From Cellvibrio zantedeschiae (GTDB lineage Bacteria > Pseudomonadota > Gammaproteobacteria > Pseudomonadales > Cellvibrionaceae), in assembly GCF_014652535.1 (NCBI RefSeq), contig NZ_BMYZ01000004.1, positions 14,844 to 78,843 on the forward strand: a stretch of DNA of 64,000 bases, written 5' to 3'. Shown here one piece after another: positions 44,151 to 52,766 of the stretch. Made by a program: the position numbers and the translations under genes. Position 1 is the first letter of the stretch. Each line of letters opens with the position of its first letter. The notes beneath the pieces were generated by a model, which ran no database searches, was not told where the DNA came from, and worked only from the letters and a program-made list of their open reading frames with translations.

Positions 44151-47105
44151 TTAGAACTTGGCACGAAGACCCAAAGTATAACGAGCTTCATACACGTTTT
44201 GGTTGACCATTACGTCAGTCCATTGCATGTAAGTATTTTCGTATTCTTCGGTGATGTTAGTGCCTTGTAAATAAACGGTGAAGTTATCGTTTATGTCGTA
44301 GCTAACTGACGCATCCACATAAGAAGTTGGTGCTGACCACCAAGCTGCTGGTGAACCATCATTCCAGGATCTGCCGATGTAACGTTCGCTACGATAGTTG
44401 TAAGCGATACGACCTTGGAAGCCATTTTTTTCGTACCACAAAATAGCGTTAACAGAATGCTTGGAGTTGTCGCCCATTGGCAGTGTTTTGCCGTAGAAGT
44501 CCTGGTCGCCGCCTTCACTGTCTGAGTAGGTGTAATTAAGCGATGAACCCAAACCGCTGAAGATGCCTGGCAAGAAATCGTAAGCTTGTTGATAACCGAT
44601 TTCGAAACCTTGCAACACGCCGCCTTCTACGTTGGCTTTCTGCTTGAAGTCGATACCGTTATTACGCACTACACCGTCCAGGTCTGGCACGTTGTAGAGC
44701 TTGGTATTTTGGGTACCAATGAAAGATTTAATATCCAAACGATAGAGGCCGAAGCTCAAGATGCCTACATCGTTGAAATACCATTCATAGCTAATGTCGT
44801 AGTTATCCGCACGCCATGGCTTCATGTTCGGGTTACCGTCAGATTGTGCATTCACAACCACGAAAGTATTGAGCGCCGAACTGTAGTTGGTGGTGTAGCT
44901 GGTACCTAAGCCCAAATCGTTACCGTCCAATTGCGTAAGGGTTTTGGTGTAAGACAAACGCAATTTTTGGGTATCGGTAATATCAAACGAAAGGTTCGCG
45001 CGTGGCAGTAAATCCAGGTCGTCGCGGCGAGTTTCTGTTGAGCTGATTTGCGGGCCGGGAGTACCCATAATCGCGTTAACGGTTTTGCCATCAACATTTA
45101 CAGTGGAGGTTGGCGCGCCGCCGTAGTTGGTAATGTCCAGCAGCGTTTGGATTGCTTGTAAACCGAAGTTTGCTTTGTAAGGAACACCGAAGTCACCGGA
45201 GAAGTTCGCCTGAATGTAAGCGGTGTGCGTATCTTCCGTCAGTTTGTAAGAGCGGTTCCAGTTGGTCACTTTAATGTTGCCCGGGTAAAGTGAATTTTGG
45301 AATGCCATTGGGTCATCCATTACTTCCGGATCAATGAAGTAGAAGGAACCGCTTGATTTCGCAGGGCCAAAATCGCCGGTGGTATGGATATAACCCATCT
45401 TATCCAAATCGCTGAATGGCAGTGGACGGCCAATGGTGTCATCGCCCGCTTGGCCAGAAATGCCGCCGCCGATATCTTTCCACTTAGCGTAAGCCGTAAC
45501 CATTTTGCCGTCTTTATCTTTACGGGTGAAAGGCGCGGCCAAGTCATAGTCAGTGGTAGAAATATCGCGGTTGCTGTAGCGGTAACCAAATTCCAATGAA
45601 TTGTCTTCTGCGAACGTTAGAACACCGTCAGCACGCAACACGTCGAGGGTCGCATCGTTATCGTAGTTGTGTTCAGAGAAGGTCGATACCAGGCTGTATT
45701 TGCTGATCTTGTCACCGAAGCCTGTTGGGTAGGCAAAGGTTGGGTGATCGCCTGACATATCCGCGTGAACCAAAATACGGCCTTTAGGATTAGCAGGATT
45801 GTATTCGCCACCCGGGTTTACCCAGCTTTTTACACCGTTAGTTACAGAGAACAAACCATGTTGTTCGCCGCTGGTGATAAAGGCATCGGCAAAGTTGCCT
45901 GTGTGGTTGTGAGTTGCGTCGGCGTGAATGTAGCGCGCAGAACCTTTGAAGTTATCGCTGAACTCATAGTTGGCTTGCAAGTTAAGGTTTACAGAGTCTT
46001 CTTTCTCAACCTGGCTTTCCGCTTTAGCGGTTACACGCGGAGTGTAAAGGTCAAACTTGCTGGAGGTAATAAAATCCATACCGGCAGTACCGCCTACAGC
46101 AACACCACGGTTGGTTTGCTGGATAGGCGAAATCCAATCCCACTCACCCCAGGCGTTGTCTGCCACTACACCGTTAGTGCGGTCATATTGATCGAGCTTG
46201 GTGTAAAACACATCCGCCAAAAGCTCTAGCTTGTCATTGGGACGGAATTGGAAGCTTGCAGATGCACCGGTACGCTCACGCTCGCTGTTCTTGTTAGTTA
46301 CACCGTAATCAATGGTGCCAAACAAGGAGTCTTTGGTGTCTTTATCGCCATTGATATCTTTTGACGGTTGGAAGCCTGGCCAGTTTTGTGCGCCGTCTTC
46401 ATGGTAACCGCGGAACCACCAATCGCTGAACATGCCGTAACGGAAGTTAGCCAGGGTAGCTTCTGAGCGCGATACGGTAAAAATCGCACCAAAGTTTTCA
46501 TCGTTAAAACCGGCAAAGCCCGAAATTTTTGAGCCCATTTCGTCGGTGTAAGAACCATCGGTACCTTCAGCAGAGCCTGCGAAAGTCCAGCCGCTCTTCA
46601 AATCCAGCGGGCGACGGGTTTTAAGGTTAATAGTACCGGCAACACCGCCTGACAGGGTTTTAGCCTCGGCTGATTTTAAAACGTCCACGCCTGATAAAAG
46701 CTCAGCGGGGATATCGGAAAAGTTAGGTTGTTGGCTGGTGATTGAGCCTGGGCTCAGGAACGACTCGCCGTTCAACTGGGTGCTGACTTGTGGCAAACCG
46801 CGTACGTTAACTGTTGAACCTTCACCGGCAGAGCGGCGAATCTGGATACCGGTTACGCGTTGCAGAGAGTCGGCAATGGTGGTGTCAGGCAATTTGCCAA
46901 TATCTTCTGCGCTAATGGAGTCAACTACTGACGCCGCTTCACGTTTGATATCTACCGCGCGGGTGAGCGATGCGCGAATCCCGGATACAACAATCTCTTC
47001 TACAGAATCTTTCTCTTCTTGAGCATATAAGTTAGTTGAGAGCGAGCTTATAACAACGGCAGCGATGCACGTTGATAGCCTGCTTTTCTTAAATGTTGAT
47101 TGCAT
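44151..47105 (-). CDS. TonB-dependent receptor, Xanthomonas/Caulobacter carbohydrate type
   Basis: The 984-residue outer-membrane receptor has a signal peptide ending YAQEE, a TonB box-like EEIVVSGIRASL (residues ~36-47), a plug with AEDIGKLPDTTIADSLQRVTG split as EDIGKLPDTTIADSL and QRVTGIQI, and a large beta-barrel with C-terminal YTLGLRAKF. This is the TonB-Xanth-Caul type (TIGR01782), often used for oligosaccharide uptake. Its neighbours are GH5, GH9 and a halogenase-family gene, which supports a beta-glucan-derived ligand. Two LacI-type operator-like palindromes lie upstream. Confidence 0.93.
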   Translation of the reverse strand: MQSTFKKSRLSTCIAAVVISSLSTNLYAQEEKDSVEEIVVSGIRASLTRAVDIKREAASVVDSISAEDIGKLPDTTIADSLQRVTGIQIRRSAGEGSTVNVRGLPQVSTQLNGESFLSPGSITSQQPNFSDIPAELLSGVDVLKSAEAKTLSGGVAGTINLKTRRPLDLKSGWTFAGSAEGTDGSYTDEMGSKISGFAGFNDENFGAIFTVSRSEATLANFRYGMFSDWWFRGYHEDGAQNWPGFQPSKDINGDKDTKDSLFGTIDYGVTNKNSERERTGASASFQFRPNDKLELLADVFYTKLDQYDRTNGVVADNAWGEWDWISPIQQTNRGVAVGGTAGMDFITSSKFDLYTPRVTAKAESQVEKEDSVNLNLQANYEFSDNFKGSARYIHADATHNHTGNFADAFITSGEQHGLFSVTNGVKSWVNPGGEYNPANPKGRILVHADMSGDHPTFAYPTGFGDKISKYSLVSTFSEHNYDNDATLDVLRADGVLTFAEDNSLEFGYRYSNRDISTTDYDLAAPFTRKDKDGKMVTAYAKWKDIGGGISGQAGDDTIGRPLPFSDLDKMGYIHTTGDFGPAKSSGSFYFIDPEVMDDPMAFQNSLYPGNIKVTNWNRSYKLTEDTHTAYIQANFSGDFGVPYKANFGLQAIQTLLDITNYGGAPTSTVNVDGKTVNAIMGTPGPQISSTETRRDDLDLLPRANLSFDITDTQKLRLSYTKTLTQLDGNDLGLGTSYTTNYSSALNTFVVVNAQSDGNPNMKPWRADNYDISYEWYFNDVGILSFGLYRLDIKSFIGTQNTKLYNVPDLDGVVRNNGIDFKQKANVEGGVLQGFEIGYQQAYDFLPGIFSGLGSSLNYTYSDSEGGDQDFYGKTLPMGDNSKHSVNAILWYEKNGFQGRIAYNYRSERYIGRSWNDGSPAAWWSAPTSYVDASVSYDINDNFTVYLQGTNITEEYENTYMQWTDVMVNQNVYEARYTLGLRAKF

Positions 47106-47213
47106 GGGTATTCTCCTTTCGGTTTATTTTTGTTTGCGTCGGTATGGGTAGGGGCAAGCTCTTCAGGGAGCCTAATGCGCGCATATTCAATACTTGGGCG
47201 CCGACAAATTAAA

Positions 47214-47227
47214 TGAAACCGATTACA
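47214..47227. promoter_or_regulatory. LacI-family-type operator upstream of TonB receptor
   Basis: TGAAACCGATTACA is a 14-bp CG-centred imperfect palindrome (4 of 6 arm positions match) typical of LacI/GalR-family sites; it is about 110 bp upstream of the receptor start. Confidence 0.55.
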
Positions 47228-47417
47228 TTTGCAATGGTAAAAAGTAAAGAATTTCCATGGTTATTGTTAAGCTTGGTTAGCCAAAAAATTGAAGGCAGCG
47301 TGAGTGGCGCTATATGATGTATTCAACGCCATGAAAAATAAGGATAAAAATTGTGGCTATGCGGTGTGCACGAAAGCTTGGTTTCACTTATCAACGGCGA
47401 TAATAATACTTAATAAA

Positions 47418-47431
47418 AGTAACCGTTTACT
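47418..47431. promoter_or_regulatory. Second LacI-family-type palindrome
   Basis: AGTAACCGTTTACT, 14 bp, is CG-centred with 5 of 6 arm positions matching. It is about 310 bp from the receptor start and 230 bp from the COG0523 gene. Confidence 0.45.
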
Positions 47432-47663
47432 TTTTGTGCTGGAAAATATGGTGAAAAAGTATACTAGTCGGGTAGGTGAAAAGGCTTTTTTGTGGCTTTG
47501 GTTGTGTTTCTTACAATGAGCAAACCTCTTTTTCTCAGGTAGCATGGCTCGCTCCCTATTCATTGGTCATTTGACTAAACCAAAGCAAGCCTAAACAAAT
47601 ACACAGCTCCAAACTATTCCCAAGTTGGATACACTGGCGGCCTTAACTGCCACAGGTGTTTGC

Positions 47664-48671
47664 ATGAAAACTCTTATCCCCACCAATATCATTACCGGCT
47701 TTCTCGGGGTCGGTAAAACCACGGCTATTACCCATCTGTTAAAACACAAGCCACAAGATGAAATCTGGTCGGTATTGGTCAATGAGTTTGGTGAAATCGG
47801 TATTGATGGCGCCATGCTGAAAAGCGTTAACGCCAATGTGCGCGAGGTGCCGGGCGGTTGTATTTGCTGTGTGGCGGGCCTGCCGATGAAAATTGCACTC
47901 AATATGATGATTGCCACCACCAAGCCGGATCGCATCATTATTGAACCTACGGGATTGGGGCACCCGGAAGAAATTATCAATACGCTCTTGGGCGAGTACT
48001 ACGATACAGTGCTGGATTTGCGCGCGACCATTACTCTCATTGATCCGCGCAAATTGGGCGATAGCCGCTATACCGAAAACGCTAATTTCCAGGATCAAAT
48101 TGCCCTTGCCGATGTGTTGGTTGCCAACAAAACCGATGTTTGTGGCGAGCCTGAACGCTTAGCCTTCGATAACCTTGTGGCCAGCTTTGAGCCGCCCAAA
48201 CAAGCTGCTTTTTGGGTTGAACAAGGCGCGCTCGATGCCGCATGGCTGGATTTGCCGCGTACCGACCACAGCGTGAAAAACCCGCAGCACCACAAGAAAA
48301 ATCGCCTGAGCCCCCAGCGCGAACTCTATAACGCAGCCATTCGTTTGCCGGAAAACGAACGTTTTGTAAGGCGGGAAAATGCAGCCAATGGTTTTTACAG
48401 TTGCGGCTGGTTATTTCAGCCGGAAATTCAATTCAACTTTAATCAACTGTTCGGCTGGCTTTCCGGTGCAGATTTTTTACGCGCTAAGGCCGTTATGCAT
48501 ACCAATGAAGGGGTTTACATGTTTAACGCCGAAAATGGAGTGCTGAGCGTGAACGAAGTGCCCTTGCAGTCTTCCGATGAAATTTTGGATAGCCGTATTG
48601 AAGTGATCGACGATAAAAAGATATTGGCTGATGAGGTTGAGCAAGTTCTGCTGGGTGTGATTATCAAATAA
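47664..48671 (+). CDS. COG0523/CobW-family metal-chaperone GTPase
   Basis: The 335-residue GTPase has Walker A in TGFLGVGKTTAI (residues ~11-22), the CxCC metal motif (C66, C68, C69 in GGCICCV), EPTGLGHP and NKTD. The family inserts or allocates zinc, cobalt or other metals. The ATG at 47664 is preferred over an in-frame start 39 bp upstream because CAGGTG precedes it. No Zur box is near, so it is not plainly part of the zinc-starvation set. The metal and partner are unknown. Confidence 0.88.
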   Translation: MKTLIPTNIITGFLGVGKTTAITHLLKHKPQDEIWSVLVNEFGEIGIDGAMLKSVNANVREVPGGCICCVAGLPMKIALNMMIATTKPDRIIIEPTGLGHPEEIINTLLGEYYDTVLDLRATITLIDPRKLGDSRYTENANFQDQIALADVLVANKTDVCGEPERLAFDNLVASFEPPKQAAFWVEQGALDAAWLDLPRTDHSVKNPQHHKKNRLSPQRELYNAAIRLPENERFVRRENAANGFYSCGWLFQPEIQFNFNQLFGWLSGADFLRAKAVMHTNEGVYMFNAENGVLSVNEVPLQSSDEILDSRIEVIDDKKILADEVEQVLLGVIIK

Positions 48672-48819
48672 GGCATGCGTATGGCAAAAGCTGATTGCCG
48701 CTTTTCGGTGCGCCATCAATAAATCTGATCCACCAGGCAGCAAGACTGGAATCTTGCAACTAGACTCAATGAGAAGACGGGCTCTCCCCGCACAAAGTAA
48801 ATAAGAAGAGGGTTTTAAT

Positions 48820-51231
48820 ATGTCATTACTGCTAGCACTCATAGCGATCTGGGCGTTGATTGCGATACTCGTTTTGCGCCAGGTTGCACTCGCAGCTGCC
48901 TCGACTCTGGTGGTGATTTTCTGGGTGGTTCTGGGGGCCATAGTGCCTTGCCTCTTATCACCCTGGGCTCTGGTGCCGTTGATAGTGGTAATTGCCGTAT
49001 TGAACGTGGGCGGTCTGCGTCGCGCCTTCTTGACCAAGCCCGTATTTAATATCCTTAAGAAAACCATGCCGAGTATGAGCGTCACTGAACGCGAAGCTTT
49101 GGAAGCAGGTACCACCTGGTGGGAAAAACAACTCTTCAGCGGTAAGCCCGACTGGAATGAATTTGCCCAAATTGGTTTGCCGCAACTCAGCGCGGAAGAA
49201 CAATCATTTTTAGATAATGAAGTAAGCCAGTTGTGCGAAATGCTCAACGAATGGGACATCTATAACAGCCGCAAAGATTTACCGCCGGAAGCCTGGCAAT
49301 TCCTTAAAGACAAAGGTTTCTTCGGCCTGATTATCCCCAAAGAATTTGGCGGTCGTGAATTTAGCCACTACGCGCAAAGCCGTGTAATGAGCAAAATCGC
49401 CAGCCGCTCCGGCACTGCAGCCGTAACCGCAATGGTGCCCAACTCCCTCGGCCCAGGCGAATTGCTAATGAATTACGGTACAGAGGAGCAAAAGAATCGC
49501 TGGTTACCCGGCCTTGCAAAAGGCACCGAAATTCCCTGCTTTGGTTTAACTGGCCCAGAAGCGGGTTCAGATGCAGGCTCAATTCCAGACACAGGTATTG
49601 TGTGCAAAGGCATGCATGAAGGTCAGGAAGTCGTAGGTTTACGCCTCACGTTCAGCAAACGCTGGATTACTCTCGCTCCAGTGGCGACCGTAGTAGGCCT
49701 TGCGTTCAAGCTATACGATCCAGAAGGCTTGTTGGGCGATGCCGGCAAAAAAGAATACGGCATTACCTGCGCACTGATTCCTGCCAATCACCCCGGTATG
49801 GAAATTGGCAAGCGCCACAATCCCGGTTCGCCGTTTATGAATGGGCCAATTTTTGGTACTGATGTATTTATCCCAATTGATTGGATCATTGGTGGTGCCG
49901 CCATGGCCGGTAAAGGTTGGCGCATGTTGATTGAATGTTTGGGCGCTGGCCGCGGTGTTTCTTTGCCATCGCTTTCAACTGCCAGCGGCGAAATGAATTA
50001 TCGTTTGGTGGGTGCTTACGCGCGTATTCGCCGCCAATTCAATACCGAAATCGGTAAGTTTGAAGGCGTGCAAGAGGCGACGGCAGATATCGCAGGTACC
50101 GCATACACCTTGGAAGCCTTTCGCCAATTGGTGACCAAAGGTTTGGAGACGGGTTCGCCATCGGTAATGACTGCCATGGCGAAATACCATGCGACAGAAT
50201 TGATGCGCAAATCAGTTGAGCACTCCATGGATATTGTGGGTGGCCGCGCAATTCAGCAGGGGCCGCGCAACTTCCTTGTGTATTCCTACCATAGCGTTCC
50301 TGTTGCTATTACCGTGGAAGGTGCAAATATTTTAACGCGCTCGTTAATGATTTTTGGCCAGGGCGCAATGCGTTGCCATCCCTATTTGTTCAACGAAATG
50401 CAAGCCATGCAGGATGAAGATCAAGAGCGCGGCATTAAAACCTTCGACAAATTATTTACTGCGCATCTGGGTCATGTGTTGAGCAATATAGTGCGTACCA
50501 AGTTGCTCGGTTTAACGCGCGGCCATTTCAGTAGCGTGCCCGCAAACGCAGACGATTTTAGCGCGCGCTGGTATCAACGTATTAATTTGTTGAGTGCATC
50601 CTTCGCAAGTATTTCAGATATTGCGTTGGCCGTGCTCGGCGGCAATTTAAAACGTCGCGAACTTTTGTCAGCACGTTTGGGTGATATCCACAGTAATTTG
50701 TTTATCGCTTGTGCGATTTTAAAATATCACTCAGCGCACCCAAGAACCCACGCGGAAGATGTTCACGCTGAATATGCCATTACAACTGCACTCAACAAAG
50801 CGCAACAGGCGTTAATTGAATTCTCGGATAATTTCCCCGTAGGCTGGGTGGCAAAATTGGTGCGTTATCTTACCTTGCCCTGGGGCAAAATTGTTCTCAA
50901 ACCTACGGATGACCTAACGCGCGAATTGGGTGATTTAATGCTAGAGGAAAACCCTGTTCGCCAAAGCCTTGCGCAATATGTTTATGTAAGCCACGAAGCA
51001 GAAGATGCAGCTGGCCGCGTGGAAAGTACCTACCAAATGTTGTTGGCTCTTGGTCCTTTGTGGACAACCTGGTTGAAAAACCAAAACAAATTGAGCGGTG
51101 CGAATATGGCGGAAAAACTGCAAGACGCGGTGAGTAAAAATATTATCCAGCCGCAAGATGTAAATCGTTTGCTTGAATACGACGCGCGCCGTTTCGATTG
51201 CGTATTAACGGATGCATTTGATAAATTGTAA
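48820..51231 (+). CDS. fadE: Acyl-CoA dehydrogenase FadE
   Basis: The 803-residue protein fits FadE of E. coli (about 814). Two hydrophobic segments (residues ~2-66) are followed by the acyl-CoA dehydrogenase fold, with GLTGPEAGSDAGS and LSTASGEMNY, then a C-terminal DUF1974-like extension to the end. It carries out the first oxidation of fatty acyl-CoA in beta-oxidation, using FAD. A GAAGAGGG ribosome site precedes the ATG. It is a single gene with its own terminator. Confidence 0.95.
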   Translation: MSLLLALIAIWALIAILVLRQVALAAASTLVVIFWVVLGAIVPCLLSPWALVPLIVVIAVLNVGGLRRAFLTKPVFNILKKTMPSMSVTEREALEAGTTWWEKQLFSGKPDWNEFAQIGLPQLSAEEQSFLDNEVSQLCEMLNEWDIYNSRKDLPPEAWQFLKDKGFFGLIIPKEFGGREFSHYAQSRVMSKIASRSGTAAVTAMVPNSLGPGELLMNYGTEEQKNRWLPGLAKGTEIPCFGLTGPEAGSDAGSIPDTGIVCKGMHEGQEVVGLRLTFSKRWITLAPVATVVGLAFKLYDPEGLLGDAGKKEYGITCALIPANHPGMEIGKRHNPGSPFMNGPIFGTDVFIPIDWIIGGAAMAGKGWRMLIECLGAGRGVSLPSLSTASGEMNYRLVGAYARIRRQFNTEIGKFEGVQEATADIAGTAYTLEAFRQLVTKGLETGSPSVMTAMAKYHATELMRKSVEHSMDIVGGRAIQQGPRNFLVYSYHSVPVAITVEGANILTRSLMIFGQGAMRCHPYLFNEMQAMQDEDQERGIKTFDKLFTAHLGHVLSNIVRTKLLGLTRGHFSSVPANADDFSARWYQRINLLSASFASISDIALAVLGGNLKRRELLSARLGDIHSNLFIACAILKYHSAHPRTHAEDVHAEYAITTALNKAQQALIEFSDNFPVGWVAKLVRYLTLPWGKIVLKPTDDLTRELGDLMLEENPVRQSLAQYVYVSHEAEDAAGRVESTYQMLLALGPLWTTWLKNQNKLSGANMAEKLQDAVSKNIIQPQDVNRLLEYDARRFDCVLTDAFDKL

Positions 51232-51249
51232 TTCAGTAATTGCTTAAAT

Positions 51250-51288
51250 AAAAATCCCCGGTGTTTAGGCACCGGGGATTTTTTTATG
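51250..51288. terminator. Terminator between fadE and diguanylate cyclase genes
   Basis: AAAAATCCCCGGTG pairs with CACCGGGGATTTTT around TTTAGG, with T runs outside both arms, so it can act in both directions. Confidence 0.88.
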
Positions 51289-51296
51289 CCTATTTC

Positions 51297-52604
51297 TTAA
51301 AGTGGATTATCTTTTTCTGCCACAACAACACAATTCCTGCCCAGTGATTTCGCATTATAAAGTGCTTCATCAGCACGCTTAAATGCAGAGGTAAATGCTT
51401 CGTCGGGTAAGATAGCTGCTATGCCAAAGCTGGCGGTAACCGCAACAGGATTTTCAGCTTCAAACACTGTATCAAAAATAATTATTCGCAATTTCTCCGC
51501 TAAAGCCATGGCCATGCCGACTGATGTATTGGGGCAGATTAAAACAAACTCTTCACCGCCCCAGCGACCTAATTTGTCGCTGGCTCTAATACTTTTTAAA
51601 ATAACGTCGCTGAGTTTTTGCAAGACTCTGTCGCCAGCATCGTGGCCGCGACGGTCATTGATCCGTTTAAAATGGTCTATATCGAGCAAAATAATTGATG
51701 TGGCGTTAAGGCGAATGTCGAGTGACTCAATAATTTGCTCAATACCGTGACGATTGAACGCGCTGGTCAATGCATCGACGGTTGAAAGCTTGCGAAACTT
51801 ATCGGTTTCAGTGCGCAGTTTTGAGTTGGTAACTACCAGATCCGAAATTTTTTCCCGTTGCTGCTGTTCTTTTCGTTGCAACTGTACCAGGCGAACAATA
51901 GCAAACACGGTGCCGAAGCTAAGCCACGCCAGCAATATGGCGAGATACCAATGTTCAGTGCTAATCCAGTCGCCGGTAAATTCAAGTTGGTTGATTTGTA
52001 TATCGTGTTCAGTACCTTGCAGCTGTTCCTCAATATCGATTGCCACACTGATAATATTGCGGAAATCAAGCTGAGCTTGCTCGCGCGGAAGATTGAATTG
52101 CGCAATCCACCAGTCTGCGACTTTTAACTCGTTCATGGAGAGTGAAATAGGCACGTTGAGATCGCTGGTGCGTAAGTTGATAAAAATAAATTTATCACTG
52201 TTGTAGTTTTCTGTGGTTGAAAAACGCGGATCAAAGTTGCGCATGGCAATTCGCAGCGTTTTTGCTGGGCCTTTGTATTTAATATCAATCTTCATGGTAG
52301 AAAATTGTTGCAAACTTGTCCCTTGCGTTCGGGTTTGGGCAAGCACGAAATTAATTGCGCAGGAAAACGACTCTACCGTTTTGGTGTGGTCGCAATGAAA
52401 GTGCGAGTTTTCATAATTGATCCAATAAATCGCATCCTTACCATTGGCATCTTTATGATCGCTTAAGTAATAAGATGTTTTAGTAGCGTCACCAGGTATC
52501 AAAGCGAATTTTTTTTGAGGCAGAAAATGCTTGGCCGCTATGGCGGCAAAAGTGAGCAAAAAGGCTAACAGAAGTAGCTTGGAATAAAACGTCTTGGTGG
52601 GCAT
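51297..52604 (-). CDS. Membrane diguanylate cyclase with periplasmic sensor
   Basis: The 435-residue protein has a membrane segment near the start ([19 protein letters not shown]), a periplasmic beta-rich domain (residues ~30-205, CBM-like strands) and a second membrane segment ([20 protein letters not shown] near 222-241). After a short coiled coil follows a GGDEF domain with GGEEF and an inhibitory RASD five residues before it. It likely makes cyclic di-GMP in response to a periplasmic cue, perhaps a sugar given its neighbours. Confidence 0.88.
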   Translation of the reverse strand: MPTKTFYSKLLLLAFLLTFAAIAAKHFLPQKKFALIPGDATKTSYYLSDHKDANGKDAIYWINYENSHFHCDHTKTVESFSCAINFVLAQTRTQGTSLQQFSTMKIDIKYKGPAKTLRIAMRNFDPRFSTTENYNSDKFIFINLRTSDLNVPISLSMNELKVADWWIAQFNLPREQAQLDFRNIISVAIDIEEQLQGTEHDIQINQLEFTGDWISTEHWYLAILLAWLSFGTVFAIVRLVQLQRKEQQQREKISDLVVTNSKLRTETDKFRKLSTVDALTSAFNRHGIEQIIESLDIRLNATSIILLDIDHFKRINDRRGHDAGDRVLQKLSDVILKSIRASDKLGRWGGEEFVLICPNTSVGMAMALAEKLRIIIFDTVFEAENPVAVTASFGIAAILPDEAFTSAFKRADEALYNAKSLGRNCVVVAEKDNPL

Positions 52605-52703
52605 GGCGTTGACTGCAGCGATCCGTAACTCGAATAGATTTAGTATCGACCAGAACTCTTGGCTGTGCCAGTTTTTATCCAGTGGACTTAAATTAGCTGG
52701 GAA

Positions 52704-52740
52704 TAAAAAAGCCCACCTCTTTTAAATAGAGGTGGGCTGA
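52704..52740 (-). terminator. Terminator of the second GH9 gene
   Basis: AGCCCACCTCT pairs with AGAGGTGGGCT around TTTAAAT; on the minus strand six Ts follow. Confidence 0.88.
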
Positions 52741-52766
52741 AAAGTTGGCCGTTTAGCCGGGTAGTA

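Larger units (their letters stand above)
47106..47663. other. Regulatory region between TonB receptor and COG0523 gene
   Basis: No supported gene is seen in these ~560 bp. It contains two CG-centred palindromes of LacI-family type. No Zur box was found before the COG0523 gene. Confidence 0.5.

Noticed and set aside
47304-47519. 71-residue open frame between the TonB receptor and COG0523 gene
   Set aside because: It overlaps a LacI-type palindrome, has no ribosome site and looks like non-coding translation.
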